A DNA stretch of 64,000 nt from JAISGQ01 sp964500965 (lineage in GTDB: Bacteria > Bacillota > Clostridia > Oscillospirales > Acutalibacteraceae): the NCBI GenBank assembly GCA_964500965.1, contig CAZCQZ010000006.1:6080-70079 (forward strand). The letters run 5' to 3'. A program made the translations under genes and the position numbers. Shown here piece after piece: positions 26,112 through 34,270 of this stretch; position 1 is the first letter of the stretch, and the number at the start of each line of letters is the position of its first letter. The notes beneath the pieces are model-generated. The model worked only from the letters and a program-made list of their open reading frames with translations. It searched no databases and was not told the origin of the DNA.

Positions 26112-26140
26112 TTGACAACCGACGAATTTAGGTGTATATT
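26112..26140 (+). promoter_or_regulatory. metK promoter
   Basis: TTGACA (26112-26117) and TATATT (26135-26140), 17-bp spacer, just upstream of the SAM-I aptamer. Confidence 0.8.
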
Positions 26141-26163
26141 ACACATGTTCAAATTACATAAAA

Positions 26164-26257
26164 CTTATCAAGAGTGACGGAGGGAACAGGCCCTTTGATG
26201 TCCGGCAACCTGCTTTTGTAAGGTGCCAAATCCTGCGGCAGTTGCCGGAAGATGAGC
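26164..26257 (+). promoter_or_regulatory. SAM-I (S-box) riboswitch aptamer
   Basis: The conserved order is clear: CTTATCAAGAG, GACGGAGGGAACAGGCCC, TGTCCGGCAACCTGC, AAGGTGCCAAATCC and GAAGATGAG. These form the four-way junction with its kink-turn and pseudoknot. High SAM favours the terminator at 26266, so metK is turned off when SAM is plentiful (family knowledge). Confidence 0.96.
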
Positions 26258-26265
26258 TGTGTGTG

Positions 26266-26300
26266 TTCGTTCCGGTCTGCGGAGCGAATTTTTTTATTTT
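26266..26300 (+). terminator. SAM riboswitch expression-platform terminator
   Basis: TTCGTTCCG (26266-26274) pairs with CGGAGCGAA (26280-26288), followed by T7-A-T4. It lies directly before the metK SD. Confidence 0.9.
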
Positions 26301-26314
26301 CGGAGGAAAAATTT

Positions 26315-27541
26315 ATGTCAAGATTATTTACATCGGAATCCGTAACCGAGGGACATCCCGACAAGCTGTGCGACTGCATTTCTGATGCGGTGCTGGACGA
26401 TATTCTTTCAAAAGACCCCAACGCGCGAGTTGCCTGTGAATGCATGGTAACTACGGACAGGCTTTTTATGTCGGGAGAAATTTCCACCTCATGCGAATAC
26501 AACGCAGAGGAAATCGCGCGGCGCACAATCCGTGAGGTAGGCTATACCAGCGATGACATCGGTTTTAACGCGGACACCTGTGCAATAACCGATAATATTC
26601 ACACCCAGTCTGCCGATATTGCTCTCGGCGTTGACAATGCAAGCGAAATTAAGGACGGCAGTGCAGACAAATACGACCAGATAGGTGCAGGTGACCAGGG
26701 CATGATGTTCGGTTACGCCTGCAACGAAACCGAGGAGCTTATGCCGCTTCCGATTTCTCTTGCTCATAAGCTGGCGCTCAAGCTTACCGAGGTGCGCAAA
26801 AACGGCACACTTCCGTATCTCAGACCGGACGGAAAAACACAGGTTACAGTGGAGTATGACGATGACGGCTCACCTGTTTGTGTTGATACTGTCGTAATAT
26901 CAACCCAGCATGATGCGGATGTTTCCCTTGATAAAATCCGTGCCGACCTTGCAAAGTATGTTATACTGCCGGTTATTCCCAAGGAACTGATTACCGTGGG
27001 TATGAAAATACACATCAATCCTACCGGCAGATTTGTTATCGGCGGACCTAACGGCGATACCGGACTTACCGGCAGAAAGATTATCGTTGATACCTACGGC
27101 GGCTATGCCCGTCACGGTGGCGGCGCATTTTCCGGCAAGGACCCCACAAAGGTTGACCGCAGTGCGGCATATATGGCGCGTTATATCGCGAAAAATATCG
27201 TTGCCGCCGGTCTTGCATGGAAATGTGAAATTCAGCTTTCCTATGCTATCGGTATGGCTAAGCCCGTTTCCGTTCTCATCGACACCTTTGAAACCGGCGC
27301 TGTTGCCGATGAGGAGCTTGCCGAGGCTGTATCTAAGGTCTTCGACCTGCGCCCTGCCGCTATAATCGACACTCTCAAGCTTCGCGCTCCTATCTACCGT
27401 CAGACCGCCGCTTACGGTCATTTCGGCAGAAATGACGTGACTCTGCCCTGGGAGCAGACCGATAAGGTTGAGGCTCTTTGCTCCGCTGTCGGCGTTGACC
27501 TCGACAACACCACCCTTTTAAAGCTTGCTCAGGACAATTGA
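26315..27541 (+). CDS. metK: S-adenosylmethionine synthetase
   Basis: About 408 residues. It begins LFTSESVTEGHPDKLCD and contains GEISTSCEYNAEEI, GAGDQGMMFGYACNETEELMP, GRFVIGGPNGDTGLTGRKI and YGGYARHGGGAFSGKDPTKVD: all the ATP, methionine and metal loops of MetK. It makes SAM from ATP and methionine as a cytosolic tetramer. ATG 26315 lies after CGGAGG; the in-frame codon at 26252 is inside the riboswitch. It is controlled by the SAM-I leader. Confidence 0.98.
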   Translation: MSRLFTSESVTEGHPDKLCDCISDAVLDDILSKDPNARVACECMVTTDRLFMSGEISTSCEYNAEEIARRTIREVGYTSDDIGFNADTCAITDNIHTQSADIALGVDNASEIKDGSADKYDQIGAGDQGMMFGYACNETEELMPLPISLAHKLALKLTEVRKNGTLPYLRPDGKTQVTVEYDDDGSPVCVDTVVISTQHDADVSLDKIRADLAKYVILPVIPKELITVGMKIHINPTGRFVIGGPNGDTGLTGRKIIVDTYGGYARHGGGAFSGKDPTKVDRSAAYMARYIAKNIVAAGLAWKCEIQLSYAIGMAKPVSVLIDTFETGAVADEELAEAVSKVFDLRPAAIIDTLKLRAPIYRQTAAYGHFGRNDVTLPWEQTDKVEALCSAVGVDLDNTTLLKLAQDN

Positions 27542-27560
27542 TTTCTTTTTAAAATTAGCA

Positions 27561-27603
27561 AATCACCTCATCACAGCATAAGCTGTGGTGAGGTGATTTT
27601 TTA
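27561..27603 (+). terminator. metK terminator whose 3' arm carries the next gene's SD
   Basis: AATCACCTCATCACAGC (27561-27577) pairs with GCTGTGGTGAGGTGATT (27582-27598), 17 bp with one G-T, loop ATAA, then T5. The GAGGTG within the 3' arm is 7 bases before the ATG at 27603. Confidence 0.88.
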
Positions 27604-27887
27604 TGAGTACAGCCACTTGTGTTTTTATCTGGCTCATGGCTGTTTTGGGGCTGTATGAGCTGTTGTTTGCCTGTGTCAGCCTGCTTTTTCTTGCCCCCGA
27701 TGAAAAAAGTTGCGGTGTGGTTGAGCTTTGCGGTCATATGGAAAACACGGAATTTCTTATACGCAGTGCCTTACTGCGCCATTCCGGAACGGTTTACATA
27801 ATTGATTGTGGAGCAGACTGTGAGGTTCTGAAAATAGCGCAACTATTTGCGCAAAACTGTGACAGACTAATACTAATTTCAAATTAG
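27603..27887 (+). CDS. Small membrane-anchored protein of unknown function
   Basis: 94 residues. One hydrophobic N-terminal helix (VFIWLMAVLGLYELLFACVSLLFL, about 7-30) precedes a small soluble part with CGVVELCGHMENTEFLIRSALL and TVYIIDCGADCEVLKIAQLF. The pattern 'G-H-x-E-x-x-E-x-L-I-R' followed by a strand ending 'D-x-G-A-D' resembles small proteins I recall from Clostridia, but I know no function. The SD is embedded in the metK terminator. Its 3' end overlaps that of the convergent gene by 9 bases. It could be a chance frame, but the domain-like composition argues against that. Confidence 0.65.
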   Translation: MSTATCVFIWLMAVLGLYELLFACVSLLFLAPDEKSCGVVELCGHMENTEFLIRSALLRHSGTVYIIDCGADCEVLKIAQLFAQNCDRLILISN

Positions 27888-28391
27888 AGTGTCGTCTCCG
27901 CGTTCAGTGAAAATTCCGTCAATTGACATACTTTCGTCAAGCTTTACGGATATACTTGTTTTCTCTCCTGCAATCGGCTCAACAATTGCTCTGCTTACGG
28001 AAATATACCCCGAAGCGGTTACGCTGACGCGCCATGTGCCCTCGGCAACCACAGGCATTTCACCGCTTTTGCCGTCCTCATCCGTAAGCGTTCTCACAAA
28101 ACAGCCGTTTGAGCAAAAAAGCAATACCTGTGCGTTTTTTACAGGGGTTCCGTCGGCGGCATTTTCAACTGAAAATTCGCAAATCGCAATTTGTTCTGCC
28201 CACTGTGAGCATACATTATTCTCACATTTTTCCTCCGGCAGGTCGCTTTCTGCCTGCTCCTCATGGACTTCTTCATTTTCATCGAGCTTTTCCTCCTGCA
28301 CCGGTGCAGTATTTTGAATTGTCTGCGCCGGTGCTGCCTTTCGTTGCATTTCAAGCATTTCGTTTAAGTATTTTTCAAAATTTCCGTTCAT
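27879..28391 (-). CDS. Protein with carboxypeptidase-regulatory-like (Ig-fold) domain
   Basis: About 170 residues, no signal peptide. A charged N-terminal part has an amphipathic segment (FEKYLNEMLEMQRKA) and an acidic linker. A C-terminal beta-sandwich of about 90 residues follows: VENAADGTPVKNAQVLLF, TLTDEDGKSGEMPVVAEG, TWRVSVTASGYISVSRAIV and TSISVKL, the pattern of CarboxypepD_reg/SpaA-like folds. Cysteines occur at ENNVCSQW, AICEF and FCSNGCF. ATG 28391 follows AGGGTG; the GTG at 28400 is too close to any SD. Function unknown. Confidence 0.78.
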   Translation of the reverse strand: MNGNFEKYLNEMLEMQRKAAPAQTIQNTAPVQEEKLDENEEVHEEQAESDLPEEKCENNVCSQWAEQIAICEFSVENAADGTPVKNAQVLLFCSNGCFVRTLTDEDGKSGEMPVVAEGTWRVSVTASGYISVSRAIVEPIAGEKTSISVKLDESMSIDGIFTERGDDTLI

Positions 28392-28467
28392 TACTTTCAC
28401 CCTGCCTTTCGTTAATTTGTATGTAAAATACCCCGAATTTATAATAATAAATTATCTATTTCCGCGC

Positions 28468-28497
28468 TTTACAAAACCCATATGTCTGTGCTATAAT
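28468..28497 (+). promoter_or_regulatory. Probable promoter of the SNF2 helicase gene
   Basis: TTTACA (28468-28473) and TATAAT (28492-28497), 18-bp spacer. The leader of about 150 bases to the ATG contains nothing else I can name. Confidence 0.55.
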
Positions 28498-28647
28498 TAA
28501 CTGACTGTTTGTATTGGATGTATTAAATTCATTTTGTCCGATTCACGTTAAAATTTCACTTGCATTTTTATTTATAATATAAGTGCAGATGTTTCCGCCT
28601 TGGACGGTGGAAAAACTGATTAAAAATACTCTCCGGAGGTGAAGCTT

Positions 28648-31600
28648 ATGACAGATATGGATATTCATAACTGGTGCAGAAACCCTGCGGTATTCGCACG
28701 GGGACGTGCCATGTACAAGCGTCATATGGTAGGAACAGTTGAAAAGAAAGAACTTGAAAACGGTCTTTATTGGCTGTACGGAAAGGTAATCGGCAGTAGC
28801 GGCACCGATTATAATGTATCTGTACTGGTACATAATGCTAACGGTATACAGAACGGTCACTGCACCTGTCCCGACCATGCGGCAGGCAGAGAGGTTTGCA
28901 AGCACATGGTTGCAATGACCCTTGAATATATTAAGCCTGCTCCCATTGAAGCGGAACAGATTGAGGGACGCACCACAAGTACCGTGCGCAGTCTTATCGA
29001 AACCTATACTGTACGCGAGCAACAGGCTTTGCCCTCTCAGCAATATCGCGGCAAGGTGCGCATTGACCCCATACTGCGCCTTGAAGCCGCAGGTCTTCGC
29101 CTTGAAATAAAGGTCGGTGCAGGCAGAACTTATATTATTAAGGACATTGCCGAGTTCATCGGTCAGGTCAAGCGTGGCGAATATATTCAGTACGGTAAGG
29201 ACTTCGGCTTTGTTCACGTGGAGGAGATGTTCAACCCCCGTTCTCAAAAGCTTCTCGGCTTCTTAAAGGAAAAAATCGCCGCCGATAACGAAATGATAAG
29301 CAGTATGCCCGGTCATTCCGTTTTATTCGATATGCGTCAGCTCATAATGACTCCCCGTGATATGGACAGCTTTTTTGATGTCATGGAGGGTGAAACCATT
29401 ACAGCATGGCTGCCGACAAACATGTCGCTGACATTAGTGCGCCGCAACCCGGCTCTCACTGTCGTTATTGAGGGTAAGGGCGATGAGGGCGCATCAATTG
29501 CTACGGACAAGTACCGCGTTTTTTCCGGCGTTTCCTGCTGTTACGCGGTCAGAAACGGCATGATGTACCGTTGCAGTGACGATTTTTCCGCCGATATGGA
29601 AAGCTTTCTGCGGCTGACCGGTGCATCCTGCGAATGGGAAATGACTGTCAGCAAAAAGGACTTGCCGGCATTTTGCGCAAGTGTTCTGCCGTCAGTATCA
29701 AAATGGACTTTCTTAAAGGAAAAGAATATCAATCTTGAGGATTTTTCACCGCTGCCGGAGCTTTTCCGTTTTTATCTGGATATGCCCGATTCTTCCGAGC
29801 TTACCTGCCGTCCGGCAGTACGCTACGGAGATGTTGAGGTAAATCTGCTTGAGGAATACCCCAATGCTCAGATAAACAGAAATCTCAATTCGGAATCCCG
29901 TGTGCGCGCACTGTTGGCACGTTATTTTGACATTCCCAACGAGAGTACGGAAACACTCAGGATAATCTCCGATGACGAGCTTATTTACAATTTCCTGGAA
30001 ACAGGCGTTTCCGAGCTTATGAATATCGGTGAGGTCTACGCCTCCGAGGGCTTCAAAAAGGCGAAGATTCTGACAAAGCCCAACGTGACTGTGGGCGTTA
30101 AAGTAGAAAGCGATTTGCTCAAGCTGGAGGTAGACTGTGAGGATATACCGAGGGACGAATTGCGTGCGCTTCTCGGCAGCTACCGTAAAAAGATGCGGTT
30201 TCACCGCCTGAAAAACGGCAAGTTTGTTGCGCTGGAATCAAGCAGCTTTGCTACGGTTTCGGAGCTTGCGGAGGGTCTGCAAATGACCGGGGCGCAACTC
30301 ATGACGGGAACTATCGAAGCACCGGTCAACCGCGCTCTGTATGTTGATTCCGTCCTGAAAGAGGGGCAGGGCATAAATCTGCGCCGCGACCACCTTTTCA
30401 GAGAGCTTATTAAAAACATGAACTCGGCGGCGGAAGCGGAATTTGAAGCACCGGAGAGCATGGCGAAAATTCTTCGCACCTATCAGACTATCGGTTTCAG
30501 ATGGCTGAAAACCATTGAACACTACGGTTTCGGCGGTATTCTTGCCGATGAAATGGGCTTGGGAAAAACCGTCCAGGTTATCGCTCTGCTTCTTTCCGAA
30601 GCTCAGCAAAACGGCAGAAGCTCACTTATCGTATGCCCGGCATCCCTTGTTTACAACTGGCTCAGCGAATTTAAGAAATTCGCGCCGTCCATGAAATGCA
30701 TGGTTGTAGCGGGCACTGCGGACGAACGCGCCGCGCTTATTGAGAAATACACCGAATGCGATGTGCTTATTACTTCCTATGACCTGCTGAGACGTGATAT
30801 TGAGCATTACGGACAGGCTACTTTCCGTTACTGCATCATTGATGAAGCTCAGTATATAAAGAATCACGATACCCTCAGCGCAAAAAGCGTAAAGACGATA
30901 CGTGCCACAACGCGCTTTGCACTTACAGGCACACCTATTGAAAACCGCCTCAGCGAGCTGTGGAGTATTTTTGACTTCCTTATGCCCGGCTTCCTTTACA
31001 ATTACAATCGCTTCCGGGAAAAAATCGAAACCCCCATTGTCAAAGACGGCGACAAGGCGGTTACGGAACGTCTGCACCGCATGATAGCACCGTTTATTCT
31101 GCGCAGACTGAAAAAAGACGTGCTTCGTGAGCTCCCGGATAAGCTGGAGCAGTGTATATATTCACGCATGGGTGACGAACAGAGCAAGCTTTACCGCGCT
31201 CATGCGGCTCAGCTTGTGGAAAACCTCAAAAATCAGACCAATGAAAGCTACGGTGCAGGCAAGCTTCAGGTGTTGTCCGAGCTTACAAAGCTCAGGCAGA
31301 TATGCTGTGACCCCTCATTGTCCTTTGATGGCTATAAGGGCGGCTCGGCAAAGCTTGAAACCTGTATGGAAAAAATCAGCAATGCGGTTTCCGGCGGTCA
31401 CAAGATTCTGCTGTTCTCACAGTTTACGTCAATGCTGTCGATTATTGCACAGCGACTTACCGCCGAGGGTATTTCATATTATCTGATAACCGGCTCAACC
31501 GGCAAGGAGCAAAGGCTGTCGCTGGTAAATGCCTTTAACCGCGATGATACGTCAGTGTTCCTTATTTCCCTCAAGGCAGGCGGCACGGGGCTTAATCTGA

Positions 31601-31860
31601 CCTCCGCCGATATTGTTATTCACTACGACCCGTGGTGGAATGTTGCGGCGCAGGACCAGGCAACAGACCGTGCGCACCGTATCGGTCAGCGCAATGTCGT
31701 TACCGTCCTCAAGCTTATCGCGCAGAATACCATTGAGGAAAAAATCGTGGCGTTGCAGGAGAGCAAACGGGAGCTTGCGGACAGTGTGATTTCAAGAGGC
31801 GGCTCAACTATCGGAGATATCAGCCGTGATGAGCTTATCGAACTTCTCACGGAAGAATAA
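28648..31860 (+). CDS. SWIM zinc-finger SNF2-family helicase
   Basis: About 1070 residues. An N-terminal SWIM finger (CTCPDHAAGREVCKHMVAM, about 72-90) is followed by an approximately 500-residue bacterial SNF2-associated region. The SNF2 ATPase comes next: motif I LADEMGLGKTVQVIALL (about 634), Ia SSLIVCPASLVYNW, II DEAQYIK, III LTGTPIENRLSELWSIFDF. The helicase C-terminal part has LLFSQFTSMLSII, FLISLKAGGTGLNLTSAD and DQATDRAHRIGQ. Such proteins are ATP-driven DNA or RNA-polymerase remodellers; the bacterial role is poorly defined. The SD is GGAGGTG, with ATG 28648 preferred over a GTG that lies within the SD. No defence genes are adjacent, so a housekeeping role is likelier. Confidence 0.95.
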   Translation: MTDMDIHNWCRNPAVFARGRAMYKRHMVGTVEKKELENGLYWLYGKVIGSSGTDYNVSVLVHNANGIQNGHCTCPDHAAGREVCKHMVAMTLEYIKPAPIEAEQIEGRTTSTVRSLIETYTVREQQALPSQQYRGKVRIDPILRLEAAGLRLEIKVGAGRTYIIKDIAEFIGQVKRGEYIQYGKDFGFVHVEEMFNPRSQKLLGFLKEKIAADNEMISSMPGHSVLFDMRQLIMTPRDMDSFFDVMEGETITAWLPTNMSLTLVRRNPALTVVIEGKGDEGASIATDKYRVFSGVSCCYAVRNGMMYRCSDDFSADMESFLRLTGASCEWEMTVSKKDLPAFCASVLPSVSKWTFLKEKNINLEDFSPLPELFRFYLDMPDSSELTCRPAVRYGDVEVNLLEEYPNAQINRNLNSESRVRALLARYFDIPNESTETLRIISDDELIYNFLETGVSELMNIGEVYASEGFKKAKILTKPNVTVGVKVESDLLKLEVDCEDIPRDELRALLGSYRKKMRFHRLKNGKFVALESSSFATVSELAEGLQMTGAQLMTGTIEAPVNRALYVDSVLKEGQGINLRRDHLFRELIKNMNSAAEAEFEAPESMAKILRTYQTIGFRWLKTIEHYGFGGILADEMGLGKTVQVIALLLSEAQQNGRSSLIVCPASLVYNWLSEFKKFAPSMKCMVVAGTADERAALIEKYTECDVLITSYDLLRRDIEHYGQATFRYCIIDEAQYIKNHDTLSAKSVKTIRATTRFALTGTPIENRLSELWSIFDFLMPGFLYNYNRFREKIETPIVKDGDKAVTERLHRMIAPFILRRLKKDVLRELPDKLEQCIYSRMGDEQSKLYRAHAAQLVENLKNQTNESYGAGKLQVLSELTKLRQICCDPSLSFDGYKGGSAKLETCMEKISNAVSGGHKILLFSQFTSMLSIIAQRLTAEGISYYLITGSTGKEQRLSLVNAFNRDDTSVFLISLKAGGTGLNLTSADIVIHYDPWWNVAAQDQATDRAHRIGQRNVVTVLKLIAQNTIEEKIVALQESKRELADSVISRGGSTIGDISRDELIELLTEE

Positions 31861-32066
31861 GATTTTGCTACTCTTTAAAAAGCGCAAAAATTTGGCTATT
31901 TTGTACAAATGCGAAATAATGGTTTTCTGCTGTTGTCGCTGTTTGGAGGGGCGGTCTTTGTGACATTTTCCAAAGTGATACGATTAAGCTTTTGCATTGA
32001 GATGTTCAGTGCAATATTTAAACTTTCGGAGGAAAAGGTTATTTCGATATTTCAGGGAAAAGAAAA

Positions 32067-32098
32067 GAGCTGTAAAAAGCGTTCGCTTTTTACAGCTC
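32067..32098. terminator. Bidirectional terminator (GCTGTAAAA hairpin family)
   Basis: GAGCTGTAAAAAGCG (32067-32081) pairs with CGCTTTTTACAGCTC (32084-32098). It lies 206 bases after the SNF2 gene and 20 bases before the end of the minus-strand XRE gene. In the 31861-32066 stretch before it I see no gene or other signal. Confidence 0.85.
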
Positions 32099-32118
32099 CC
32101 TGTGTGACAATTTTATGC

Positions 32119-32364
32119 TTAATTTTCTTCTCCGTACAAAAGCCATTCGGCAGATACACCCAAAACCTGCGCAAAGGCAACCAGCTCATAGTCGGAAACG
32201 CATCGACGACCCGATTCTATGCGATTTATTGACATTCTGTCAATCATAACACCCAAAAGCTGAATAGCACCTGCGAGGTCCTTTTGCGTCATGTGCTTGG
32301 CTTTTCTCGTCTCCCTGACACGGGCGGCTATTAAGTTTTTTTCATTCATATCCGAAAGTTTCAT
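32119..32364 (-). CDS. XRE-family helix-turn-helix regulator
   Basis: 81 residues, essentially one HTH_3 domain: ARVRETRKAKHMTQKDLAGA (helices 1-2), SINRIESGRRCVSDYELVAF (helices 3-4), LGVSAEWLLYGEEN (end). The IQLLGVMIDRMS between helices 2 and 3 is slightly long. The start is either ATG 32364 or, less likely, ATG 32349. It is monocistronic, with an extended -10 promoter flanked by repeats that are probably its own operators. Target unknown; no phage genes are nearby. Confidence 0.88.
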   Translation of the reverse strand: MKLSDMNEKNLIAARVRETRKAKHMTQKDLAGAIQLLGVMIDRMSINRIESGRRCVSDYELVAFAQVLGVSAEWLLYGEEN

Positions 32365-32388
32365 ACGTGAAGTCTACCCCCGAAATTT

Positions 32389-32452
32389 TTGTAGAAAGCT
32401 GTACCTATGGTTTTGCTAATGATATTATAGCATATCTTGTAGAAAAATAGGT
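32389..32452 (-). promoter_or_regulatory. Promoter/operator of the XRE gene
   Basis: On the minus strand TGCTATAAT (complement of 32424-32432) is an extended -10. TTGTAGAAA occurs twice on the plus strand (32389-32397 and 32437-32445), flanking it. ACCTAT (32403-32408) and ATAGGT (32447-32452) form an inverted pair. This layout suggests two repressor sites around the start. Confidence 0.55.
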
Positions 32453-32525
32453 GTAAAAACAGTGCATTTACAACAAAATTTGTCAGATTGAGAAAATTTT
32501 GTCATTTTACCCAAAAAACGCAAGC

Positions 32526-32556
32526 TTTTACAAACCGGCGGATTTTACAAACCGGC
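32526..32556 (+). repeat. 14-bp direct repeat upstream of prmA
   Basis: TTTTACAAACCGGC occurs at 32526-32539 and again at 32543-32556, a 17-bp period, 28 bases before the prmA start. No promoter is obvious between it and the gene. Confidence 0.6.
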
Positions 32557-32583
32557 AGAACTTTTTAATGGAGGAATTGTATC

Positions 32584-33552
32584 TTGAATTGGATAAAAAC
32601 TAAAATCTACACATCGACAGAGGGTATAGAGCCGTTGTGCGGCAGATTGTATTCTCTGGGCTTGAACGGCGTTCAGATTGAGGACAGTGCCGACTTTAAC
32701 GATTTCATAGAAAACGAGCGGCAATACTGGGATTATATTGACGAAAGCCTTGAACCGCTGAAGGCCGCCGAAACAAACGTCACTCTTTACGTTACCGACG
32801 ATGCACCGGGTCATGAGCTTCTTCTGCTCATACGCGAGAGCGTTGCGGCACTTGACAGGCTTAACGAAAACGGTTGCTTCGGACGGCTTGAGATAGAGAC
32901 AGAGGGCGTCTGTGACGAGGACTGGGCAAATAACTGGAAGCAGTATTACAAGCCATTTACTTTGGGAGAGCGTATTTATATTCGACCCGAATGGGTCGAG
33001 GGAGAAGCACCCGACGGACGAGTTGCGCTGACAATGAATCCGGGACATCTTTTCGGCACAGGTACTCATGATACAACTCAGATGTGCATGCTGGAGCTTG
33101 AAAGGCTGATACACGGCGGCGAAAAAGTGCTTGACCTGGGCTGCGGAAGCGGCATTCTCTCTGTTTTGTCATTGCTTTTGGGGGCGGAAAAAGCCGTGGC
33201 GGTGGATATTGACCCTGCCGCACCGGATACCGTAGGCGAAAATTTAATGCTGAATCCTGTCTGCAACGGAAAATGTCAGGTCTATGTAGGTGATGTTACA
33301 GGAGATGCCGAGCTTCACGAAAAAATCGGCTCCGGGTACGATTTGGTAGTTGCGAATATCGTTGCGGATGTTATAATAAGCATATGCGGCGCGGCATATT
33401 CGTTCATGCGCAACGGGGCAATGTTTGTTTGCTCTGGCATTATTTCCTCCCGTGCAGACGAAGTGCTTGATGCACTCAAAGCGGCAGGCTTTGAGATTGT
33501 ATCACAGCGTAGTCAGAACGATTGGCGCTGCATAACATCTGTAAAGAAATAG
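32584..33552 (+). CDS. prmA: Ribosomal protein L11 methyltransferase, TTG start
   Basis: 322 residues. The PrmA N-terminal substrate domain (IEPLCGRLYSLGLNGVQIED, WANNWKQYYKPF) precedes the SAM methyltransferase core. The core has MNPGHLFGTGTHDTTQMCML, motif I VLDLGCGSGILSVLSLLLG, VDIDP and VVANIVADVI. It trimethylates residues of ribosomal protein L11. TTG 32584 is 9 bases after GGAGG, and no ATG fits. It is usually found with dnaJ/yqeU in Firmicutes; here it stands with a lipoprotein gene. Confidence 0.95.
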   Translation: MNWIKTKIYTSTEGIEPLCGRLYSLGLNGVQIEDSADFNDFIENERQYWDYIDESLEPLKAAETNVTLYVTDDAPGHELLLLIRESVAALDRLNENGCFGRLEIETEGVCDEDWANNWKQYYKPFTLGERIYIRPEWVEGEAPDGRVALTMNPGHLFGTGTHDTTQMCMLELERLIHGGEKVLDLGCGSGILSVLSLLLGAEKAVAVDIDPAAPDTVGENLMLNPVCNGKCQVYVGDVTGDAELHEKIGSGYDLVVANIVADVIISICGAAYSFMRNGAMFVCSGIISSRADEVLDALKAAGFEIVSQRSQNDWRCITSVKK

Positions 33553-33562
33553 GAGTGTTGTT

Positions 33563-34114
33563 ATGAAAAAATTCCTGATGATTTTTTTCTGCGTGCTTTT
33601 TGTACTTTCCTTTTCCGCCTGCACGGAAAAGGAAGTGTCCAACGAAACGCCGTCTGTAGAGAGCAGCGGCTATTCCGACAGTACATATGATGAGAATGAC
33701 GATGAGCTTATGAATATTCAGGATATAATAGGATTTTGGGTTCCGTACGAGATTTATCAGGCACCGCGTGTCACCGATGGCGAATACGACTCCGATGAAG
33801 ATGCTCTCCTTGCCGCACAGGGCAATCCCGTGCAAATCAGCATGGACGAATTTGATTCGCCTCTTTTCTACACCGATTGTGCGGTTTACGAAAAGGTAAC
33901 CGCCGAGCTTTCGTCACTTTCCGATTACGGCATTCAGGTAGATAATGTTCTCAAGGAGCTTGCCGCAGACGAAACCATTACAAGAGTAGATATTTTCGAC
34001 GGAGAAAACGACACACCGGATTTTCAGGTTTTCATTTTCAACGGCACGACCATGCTGTATGAGGGCGACAGCGGATACGTATTTTTAGCTTATCTTGAAG
34101 AATCGGTAGGATAA
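33563..34114 (+). CDS. Small lipoprotein of unknown function
   Basis: 183 residues. A lipoprotein signal ends in SFSAC (Cys about 20), followed by an acidic Ser/Asp-rich linker. A small domain comes next with GFWVPYEIYQAPRV, QISMDEFDSPLFYTDCAVYE and ITRVDIFDGENDTPDFQVF. No motif gives a role. It starts 11 bases after prmA with a good AGGAG, so the two are probably co-transcribed, and it ends at a strong terminator. Likely surface-anchored. Confidence 0.83.
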   Translation: MKKFLMIFFCVLFVLSFSACTEKEVSNETPSVESSGYSDSTYDENDDELMNIQDIIGFWVPYEIYQAPRVTDGEYDSDEDALLAAQGNPVQISMDEFDSPLFYTDCAVYEKVTAELSSLSDYGIQVDNVLKELAADETITRVDIFDGENDTPDFQVFIFNGTTMLYEGDSGYVFLAYLEESVG

Positions 34115-34120
34115 CTCATA

Positions 34121-34184
34121 CGAATAAAATATTCCTCTGTAAGCGGACCGAAAGGGCGCATTTGCAGAGGAATATTTTTATTCG
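34121..34184 (+). terminator. Terminator after the prmA-lipoprotein pair
   Basis: CGAATAAAATATTCCTCTG (34121-34139) pairs with CAGAGGAATATTTTTATTCG (34165-34184), 19 bp with one bulged T and a 25-nt loop. Confidence 0.82.
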
Positions 34185-34270
34185 GAAATTTAAGATTTAT
34201 ATAGACCGAAACAGGATATTTATGCTATAATAACCATAAATATTCTGTTTGAAAAAAGGAGGTAGAGCAG

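Noticed and set aside
27889..28317. 142-residue plus-strand frame
   Set aside because: Antisense to the Ig-fold protein at 27879-28391; very Ser-rich, as expected for the reverse of a Glu-rich gene.
28401..28640. tRNA or other structured RNA in the 28.4-28.6 kb gap
   Set aside because: No cloverleaf, CCA end or riboswitch core could be found; only a promoter-like pair is visible.
28648..31860. SNF2 helicase as part of an anti-phage defence island
   Set aside because: Neighbours are metK, a small XRE gene and prmA; no nuclease, methylase or phospholipase-D partner gene is present.
31909..32232. 107-residue plus-strand frame after the SNF2 gene
   Set aside because: It runs through the terminator at 32067-32098 and over the XRE gene on the other strand, and has no SD or domain-like composition.
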